A stretch of DNA of 41,068 nt, from contig CACDBG010000013.1 in assembly GCA_902551155.1 (NCBI GenBank), positions 1 to 41,068 of the forward strand, written 5' to 3'. A program made the position numbers and the translations under genes. The notes under the pieces were generated by a model. The model was not told the origin of the DNA and made no database searches. It worked only from the letters and a program-made list of their open reading frames with translations. This document shows positions 35,151 to 41,068 of this stretch, piece after piece. The stretch comes from an uncultured Verrucomicrobiota bacterium (GTDB lineage: Bacteria; Verrucomicrobiota; Verrucomicrobiia; Limisphaerales; UBA1100). Every line of letters begins with the position of its first letter. Within the stretch, counting starts at the first letter, position 1.

Positions 35151-38100
35151 TTAGTTTGCTGATAACTTGTGGCTTTCGGAATGACTGTTGAACTCGGGTG
35201 CGTACATGCACTGAATGTTGGCCATACCGGTTTGGTATTCGCCCTTGTGCTGGACTCTAACATTGTATTCGAACACGTAAACACCTTTGGGCAGGTAGTC
35301 GATATAGAAGTGTGAGGCAGTATCACGGGTCATTTCATAGTATCCGAGGCCATCTTGATATTTGTAACGGCTTAACACGTTAGTTGGCTCGGTTCCGCTA
35401 CCGCGCTGGTCCTTCATGTGTACGTATTCCATGTCGCGATCGGTCTTCAGTACTAGCCGTACCACTAATTCATCACCTGTCTTTACGCCTCCTTGCACCG
35501 GCTTAAGTTGTGGGCCTTGGGCGGTATTTACCTTTGTGTAGAGTTGTTTGGTAAGTTTTAGTGGTGTGTCTTCATGTGGTGTAATCTTGGAAATATCCTC
35601 TAAGTACTGCCAGTGCACACTTCCCCAAGCAACCCCTTCATCATGTTTGGTGACTTTGATGTTGCCGTAGCTTGGTTTTACATCACTACCCAGAAAGCGG
35701 TGCTGGTAGAACCCAGTGCCAGCCTCAATATTCTTAGGCTCGATCTTAGTGTTGCCCACGGTTACCTCCACTAGGGCTTCGCTGGAGAGGGGGTTGGCAC
35801 CTTGAAGGAGCAATGCATAGCATGCATCAGCTGTTGCCTTGGTGGTTTTCCAGTCCTGAGTTTGTTTTTGTTTAATGAGCCAGACTTTGGCATCTTCTAA
35901 TGCGTCGAAGTCTTGGGTAACTTCATGGAAGGCTTCGATCATCATTGCCTGAGTTTCAATTGGGGCCCGGTACCACCAATGGCTTAGTTCCTGATCACGC
36001 CAGAAGAGGCCCATTTCCTCGTTGCTAACGGATCGTTCCTTAACGGACTTAATGATCAACTTGGCCAAGTCATTGTACTGGGCTTTACGTTCAGATCGGC
36101 CGAAACGATTCATGGCAATGGCTACTTGAGCCTGGTTCATTCTTGAGAGGCTCAGGAAGTACTTAGTGCCATCTTTCTCCTCTTTAATTGCTTGCCCGAG
36201 GAAGTAGTTTATTGCTTCCTGATTTTGTTTGGCGATCGGGCGATCTTTCAGGAAGAAAGAGCGACAGTAGAGGTACTGTGCAATTAGCGAGGTAAGGTTA
36301 TTGTTGTCCAGGTTTCCGTGTTGTTGGATAAGGCGATATTTTTTATCAATCCAGCCGTCCAGTCTGTTAACAGCCTTTATTGCCATGGTCTGATCGATCT
36401 CCACATTCATTGCGCGCATGCGGCCGAAACCTGTGGTGATATATAGGGTGATATAATCACTGGCACGCCCCCCCGGCATCCAAGGCCAAGCTCCGTCGGC
36501 AAATTGAGTTTCGCGTAGGCGACGCATGGCGGCTAGGGTTTCATTGGCTAAGCGTTGATCTTCAAAAAGGATACCCACATTACGGCGGGCCTTACTTTCG
36601 CTCTTGGCCTGACGGAGCCAAGGGGTTTCCTCCAGCATCACCCCTTTTAAGTCCTGATTCTTCTCCAGTGGGCTATCAAGGGCAGGAGTGTTGCGCCATT
36701 TTTCAAACACCTGCTCGATCCGGGGGTCGCTCTTGGCTATGTGGTGAGCGAGTCCATTTGCATACAAGCGGGTAAAGGTGCTCATTGTGCTTGGGTGTGG
36801 GCTTTCCATTAGGTAAGGAAGGGCCATTACCGCGTACCAATTCGGATTGGATACCATTTGCACAGTGAAACGCTCATGTTTGAGGGTGTCGCTCTGGTCA
36901 GATGCGACGAGTTTATCAAACTTAAAGTTTTTACTCTTTGCCCCACGGATTGGTAGGGGGAGGCTTTCAGTGACAAAGATATGGCGACTCAAAACAGGCA
37001 ACATAGCTTGTTCGCCATCAGTCACCTTATCGGTGCCGCCTACAGCTTTGTAGGTGAGGAATCCAAGGTTATCGGGTACGGTCAAACGCCATGAGTAGGT
37101 CTTACTCTGGTTGGCTGGAACGACGAATCCTTTATCCAGTTGAGTATTACCTAGCAGATCATCCACATTATCTTCTGTGAGGGCGTCAGAGAATGTAAGG
37201 CGAACCTTTCCGGTTTGCTCCTTTTCGGTGCGGTTGGTGACCTTTACGGTGAATTCCAATTGATCGCCTTCACGCAGGAAGCGTGGTGGATTAGGTTGCA
37301 CCATGATATCTTTTGAGGTGACAGTGCTGCCAGAAAGGAATCCGCTTCGTAGCTCGTTGTCATGGGTGAAGCCCATGAATTTCCACTTAGTGAGGGCCTC
37401 TGGTATATTGAATTCCAATCGAACTTTACCGTCTTCATTGGAAACCAGATGCGGCATGAAGAAGGCTGTCTCCTGAAGATTCTTGCGGGCGGCAACTTGT
37501 GAAAGGTCAGGCCCAGTCTGAGTGCCTCCACCTTGTCCGGATCCCTCACGTTTGAGTGCACTGTTCAGCTGTTCTTCAGGAGCACTTGCAGCATCATCCA
37601 TGGCCATGGCTGCTCCACCCATTGTAGCGGCAGGGGCACCTTTTCTCATGGCCATCATAGGTGCGGGTGCGCCTTCTTTTTCAGCCATTTCCATTCTGGG
37701 GCCTCCCCGGCTCGAGAAGGCCATAGTACGTTGTTTTCGGGCGCCGTAGTAACTGTAACCTGAAAGGTTGGCAGCGATTTCACGCGGGAAGGAGCGGTAG
37801 CTCATGGAAGTGTTTTGATAATCCTGACGCATCCATGAACCCTGCAGGTGTTGCATACCTTTATTGAGGTTTACAAACTGTTGGTTTAGGCGTGCGTAAT
37901 CCTGACGGAAGACGTTCATCGCTGTCTGCCACTCATGTGGTTTGTACTGGTCAAGGCTCTCGTCATAGAGAACGGCAGCCATTTCGGCTACGGCCTTATC
38001 GGCATCTTTGCCGCTAATAACTGCAGTCCATTTTTCTTTTTGTCCGGGCTGCAGTTTGTCCGTGAAGTGCTCCCACTTGACGGTGAGGTTTTTATTGTTC

Positions 38101-41068
38101 CAGGGAACGCTCACCTTATGGCTTGAAAGGTATGCGCGGTTTTCTCTAACCATGGTGACATGCAGGGTGAATCCGCCACGCATAGCTTCATCAACGGCTT
38201 GATGAATAGCCAACTGAGTCAGGCCGCGTTTGGTCCAGAAGCTTTGGAGGACTTTGCGGCGATGCTCGATTTCTATGAAGGCACGAGCTTCATCGTAGCC
38301 GCTTCCCCAGAGCGCCATAAATTCTTCGCCCGGCTCGACGGTCCAAGTTTTTGATTTGATCATATGAGGTATGCGGATACCCAGCTTGGCTGCTCTTGGG
38401 TTCAATACCTGGATTGGCGCTTCGGCAGTAACTTTTTTGCCAAAACGATCCTCTGTCTCGAGGACTGCCCGGTAGGCACCTTCCTTTAGCTTAAAATTGA
38501 AATTTGCTTGTCCACTGTTGTCAGTGGTGAATCCTTTTTGTTCGACAACTTTGCCCAATTCCCAGGAATTGATATTTGAGGCGTCTGGCATAGGTATGAA
38601 TTCTGGGGCGAAACGTCCGTTACGCATGGGCATCACATTAAACCGGTTGTTATTGAGTTTTGCTCGTTCCACACTCTTTGGTTGGTTCAATGCGTAAACC
38701 TTTAGTGTGCCTTCAACTTGCTGGCCGATGCCATCGAGCGATGTAGTGATGAGGTTAATGGCAACCGCTTCATTTTGGGTTTGCCAATCAGCAGCAGAAA
38801 CACTGGCTTTGAGGGCTGTGTATCCAAGATTGATGGAATGACTGTCACTGCGGGTTTCGCCGGTTGTGTCAGTCACATCAGCGTGGATGGTATAGCGGAA
38901 GGTAGGTTCGTCCTTCGGAGACACGCTGTTGTCGGGCTTCGCATTGAACTTCACATCAAAGGAGCCATCGGCTTTGGTAGATGTGGTGCCGTGGGCGATT
39001 TCCTGGTTTTGGCCGCGAGGCATAGGGCGCCACCAATAACGATAACCATACCAGTCGGGGTAGCGAACTTCTCGAACTACACGCCATTTAACCTTGGCTT
39101 CATTAATGGCTGCACCAGTATAAGCAGTGGCTTTACCTGTGAGGTTAATTTCAGCATTGAGTTTCCCAGCTGTTTCCGGGGCTTTTACATCCACTTCAAA
39201 CTTCGGGCGCTTGTATTCCTCGACGTTAATACTCGCGGAGCCGCGAGGTCCGGTGGTGACCTGTAGGGTCATGCGGCCTAAAACTCGGTCTCGTGGAGCG
39301 GTAAATTTTCCGCTAAAGGAGCCGTAATCATTGGCACGATGTTGTTGCCGTGTGATTTCTTTGCCATTGCGATCTCGAAAAGCAACTGTAACCACCGAAT
39401 TGGGGATGGTGCGGTAGTTGTCATTGTGTTGGTCCACGTGAATAGCAAGACCCTTGTATTCTATTGTTTGACCCGGCCGGTAGAGCGAGCGGTCGGTGAA
39501 GAAGATTGTGCGGTCGTAGGGACGTGGATTGTTGATGCGGCCGTGGTTGTAGGCATCATTATAGGTGCTAAGTTGCTGATTGCCTTTACTAGCGAGAATT
39601 AAATAGCCACGGTTGTTTACTGGGAATATGAACTGTCCGTTTTCATTAGATGTCGTGGGGGCAACCTCCTGGCGCGTGTTGCCGTTACGAGTCCAGGCGC
39701 GAACTTTGGCGTTGGCGACTGGCTCGCCACTTTGTGCATCAAGAACAAATCCTTCGATTTTTCCATTGCCACTACGTTGGCGCATCACGATGGCTAAATC
39801 GCTGGCCCAGAAGCTGGTGTAATAGCAAACGTTGTTGGCTTCATTGAAATTTTTGTTATGACTGCTAATGAGGTAATAGAATCCTGACGGCAAGTCTTTG
39901 GGTGCCTTAAAGGTCTTCATTGCCTCATGATAATCGGTTGTGGGAGCAAGTTTAATGCTCCATTCCTTGATGACTTCAGCGCGTAGAAGGGCGCGACGTT
40001 CGTTGTTGTCCAACCATTGAGGGTTACCACGTTTACGCTTCATGGCCGCTTCCCAGTTTTCGCCGACCACACGGAAGTGAATTTGATCTACGTTGCGGTA
40101 TTTGATTGTGATATCAGGTTGTGGATCATTCCAGACGCGCTCAATTGTGACATTTGAGGTTTTGGCTTCGATTTGGTTGATGAGGTTGTTGCACATTGCT
40201 CCACCAGGCGTTTTCGGGAACGCATTCTGGCCTTGAGTGGCAATTTTATGGGCGGCGACTTTATCTCCATCCTGGTCCAATGACTGAGCCATATGATAGC
40301 GAGCTCGGGCGCTTATGCGGTGGTCGGCCCAATTGTTTATAAATCTTTTTAAAGCGGCACGGTAGCGGTCATTTTTGTTTTCTCCAAAAGCCTTGTTCTT
40401 GCCAAAGTTAATCCGGCCAAGGTCGGCGTCGATGTAGGCACTTTTATCCGTATCATTTTTATGAAAGCGGAGTAGGTCCTGATAAAGCTCTAAGGCTTTA
40501 ACCATGCGTGAATCCTTATCAGTGGTTTTTATGTCCCACGCCATAAATTTCTCGGCGCTGTCAAATATTGGATCATTGCTGTTGAGTTCAAATGCATCTT
40601 GAGCTTTTGCTCCGGCTTGTTCGCCGCTACTGTAAAATTGCAGGGCATTGAAGACTAAAAAGTCATACATTGTTGGGCGGAAGGAATCTGGTTGGCTGCC
40701 TTTTTGAAGAAGGTCGTCATAGTCAGCCACCCGCGTTTTCTTTAGGATTGCTTGATGTGATAGGGCGGCATTGAATTGTTTATCGATTTCAGTGTAGATG
40801 CGCGGCAGGTCCCAGGTTTCAAAATCTTCATTGGGGGCAGCGGCGGTGCGGCTTCTTTGAATGAAACGCCAGCGGTTTTGTTGGAAGTAATGCCAATACC
40901 AGTTGGCAAGAACTGCGGTCATCATTGGCTTCATTTGAGCGGGAGCTTTTTCGATCTCCTCCTCCATACGCCTAATTTTTTCCTGTGCTTTGTTGCCTCG
41001 AATGTTCCCTTCCAGAGAAATTTTCCTGCCGACGGCTTTGATGGCTTCAGCATAGTCCTTCTTAGAGA
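35151..41068 (-). CDS. Alpha-2-macroglobulin family protein, very large; N-terminus outside window
   Basis: Frame remains open upstream of the tracked ATG to the window edge (SKKDYAEAIKAVGRKISLEGN...); MG-like domains (DRSLYRPGQTIEYKGLAI), NLQETAFFMPHLVSNEDGKVRLEFNIPEALTKWKFMGFTHD, FTRLYANGLA, TPR-like N-terminal region. Confidence 0.92.
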   Translation of the reverse strand, partial: SKKDYAEAIKAVGRKISLEGNIRGNKAQEKIRRMEEEIEKAPAQMKPMMTAVLANWYWHYFQQNRWRFIQRSRTAAAPNEDFETWDLPRIYTEIDKQFNAALSHQAILKKTRVADYDDLLQKGSQPDSFRPTMYDFLVFNALQFYSSGEQAGAKAQDAFELNSNDPIFDSAEKFMAWDIKTTDKDSRMVKALELYQDLLRFHKNDTDKSAYIDADLGRINFGKNKAFGENKNDRYRAALKRFINNWADHRISARARYHMAQSLDQDGDKVAAHKIATQGQNAFPKTPGGAMCNNLINQIEAKTSNVTIERVWNDPQPDITIKYRNVDQIHFRVVGENWEAAMKRKRGNPQWLDNNERRALLRAEVIKEWSIKLAPTTDYHEAMKTFKAPKDLPSGFYYLISSHNKNFNEANNVCYYTSFWASDLAIVMRQRSGNGKIEGFVLDAQSGEPVANAKVRAWTRNGNTRQEVAPTTSNENGQFIFPVNNRGYLILASKGNQQLSTYNDAYNHGRINNPRPYDRTIFFTDRSLYRPGQTIEYKGLAIHVDQHNDNYRTIPNSVVTVAFRDRNGKEITRQQHRANDYGSFSGKFTAPRDRVLGRMTLQVTTGPRGSASINVEEYKRPKFEVDVKAPETAGKLNAEINLTGKATAYTGAAINEAKVKWRVVREVRYPDWYGYRYWWRPMPRGQNQEIAHGTTSTKADGSFDVKFNAKPDNSVSPKDEPTFRYTIHADVTDTTGETRSDSHSINLGYTALKASVSAADWQTQNEAVAINLITTSLDGIGQQVEGTLKVYALNQPKSVERAKLNNNRFNVMPMRNGRFAPEFIPMPDASNINSWELGKVVEQKGFTTDNSGQANFNFKLKEGAYRAVLETEDRFGKKVTAEAPIQVLNPRAAKLGIRIPHMIKSKTWTVEPGEEFMALWGSGYDEARAFIEIEHRRKVLQSFWTKRGLTQLAIHQAVDEAMRGGFTLHVTMVRENRAYLSSHKVSVPWNNKNLTVKWEHFTDKLQPGQKEKWTAVISGKDADKAVAEMAAVLYDESLDQYKPHEWQTAMNVFRQDYARLNQQFVNLNKGMQHLQGSWMRQDYQNTSMSYRSFPREIAANLSGYSYYGARKQRTMAFSSRGGPRMEMAEKEGAPAPMMAMRKGAPAATMGGAAMAMDDAASAPEEQLNSALKREGSGQGGGTQTGPDLSQVAARKNLQETAFFMPHLVSNEDGKVRLEFNIPEALTKWKFMGFTHDNELRSGFLSGSTVTSKDIMVQPNPPRFLREGDQLEFTVKVTNRTEKEQTGKVRLTFSDALTEDNVDDLLGNTQLDKGFVVPANQSKTYSWRLTVPDNLGFLTYKAVGGTDKVTDGEQAMLPVLSRHIFVTESLPLPIRGAKSKNFKFDKLVASDQSDTLKHERFTVQMVSNPNWYAVMALPYLMESPHPSTMSTFTRLYANGLAHHIAKSDPRIEQVFEKWRNTPALDSPLEKNQDLKGVMLEETPWLRQAKSESKARRNVGILFEDQRLANETLAAMRRLRETQFADGAWPWMPGGRASDYITLYITTGFGRMRAMNVEIDQTMAIKAVNRLDGWIDKKYRLIQQHGNLDNNNLTSLIAQYLYCRSFFLKDRPIAKQNQEAINYFLGQAIKEEKDGTKYFLSLSRMNQAQVAIAMNRFGRSERKAQYNDLAKLIIKSVKERSVSNEEMGLFWRDQELSHWWYRAPIETQAMMIEAFHEVTQDFDALEDAKVWLIKQKQTQDWKTTKATADACYALLLQGANPLSSEALVEVTVGNTKIEPKNIEAGTGFYQHRFLGSDVKPSYGNIKVTKHDEGVAWGSVHWQYLEDISKITPHEDTPLKLTKQLYTKVNTAQGPQLKPVQGGVKTGDELVVRLVLKTDRDMEYVHMKDQRGSGTEPTNVLSRYKYQDGLGYYEMTRDTASHFYIDYLPKGVYVFEYNVRVQHKGEYQTGMANIQCMYAPEFNSHSESHKLSAN

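Noticed and set aside
38718-39266. 182-aa plus-strand ORF antisense to the A2M
   Set aside because: Antisense to a coherent MG-domain coding sequence; composition typical of a shadow frame.
1-41068. CRISPR arrays, transposases, integrases, toxin-antitoxin or known defence genes
   Set aside because: No regularly spaced repeats and no ORF with such signatures were recognised in the ORF track.

Overview
The window looks like a chromosomal segment from a Verrucomicrobia/PVC-like bacterium. The taxonomy is inferred from gene content (type I sulfatases, PA14 proteins, LRR lipoprotein) and not proven. Most of it is core genome: rpsT, tmk, cysS, cimA, valS, an inositol-phosphatase-like gene, ispF, a DEAD-box helicase, PolX, thiD, a lipid-kinase-like gene, the rpsP-khpA-trmD-rplS-rnhB-yraN-mutM cluster, and tRNAs Pro, Asn and Leu. 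Accessory parts comprise three type I sulfatases, a PHB-depolymerase-like esterase, an EF-hand/alpha-beta hydrolase, sugar oxidoreductases, a TPR/secreted/PA14 gene trio and a very large alpha-2-macroglobulin (A2M) that runs off the right edge. I found no CRISPR array, transposase, prophage or recognisable defence system, and I do not claim an obvious new system. The best leads are: (1) an A2M whose CxEQ thioester site appears replaced; (2) a G9-tract frameshift splitting an epimerase gene; (3) the missing rimM in the rpsP-trmD-rplS cluster, with a perfect 7-bp hairpin in its place; (4) a YraN lacking its N-terminus; (5) a degenerate tRNA-Leu(UAA)-like relic next to tRNA-Asn; (6) a small Arg-rich/WWF protein; and (7) a PA14 protein flanked by short beta-like modules.
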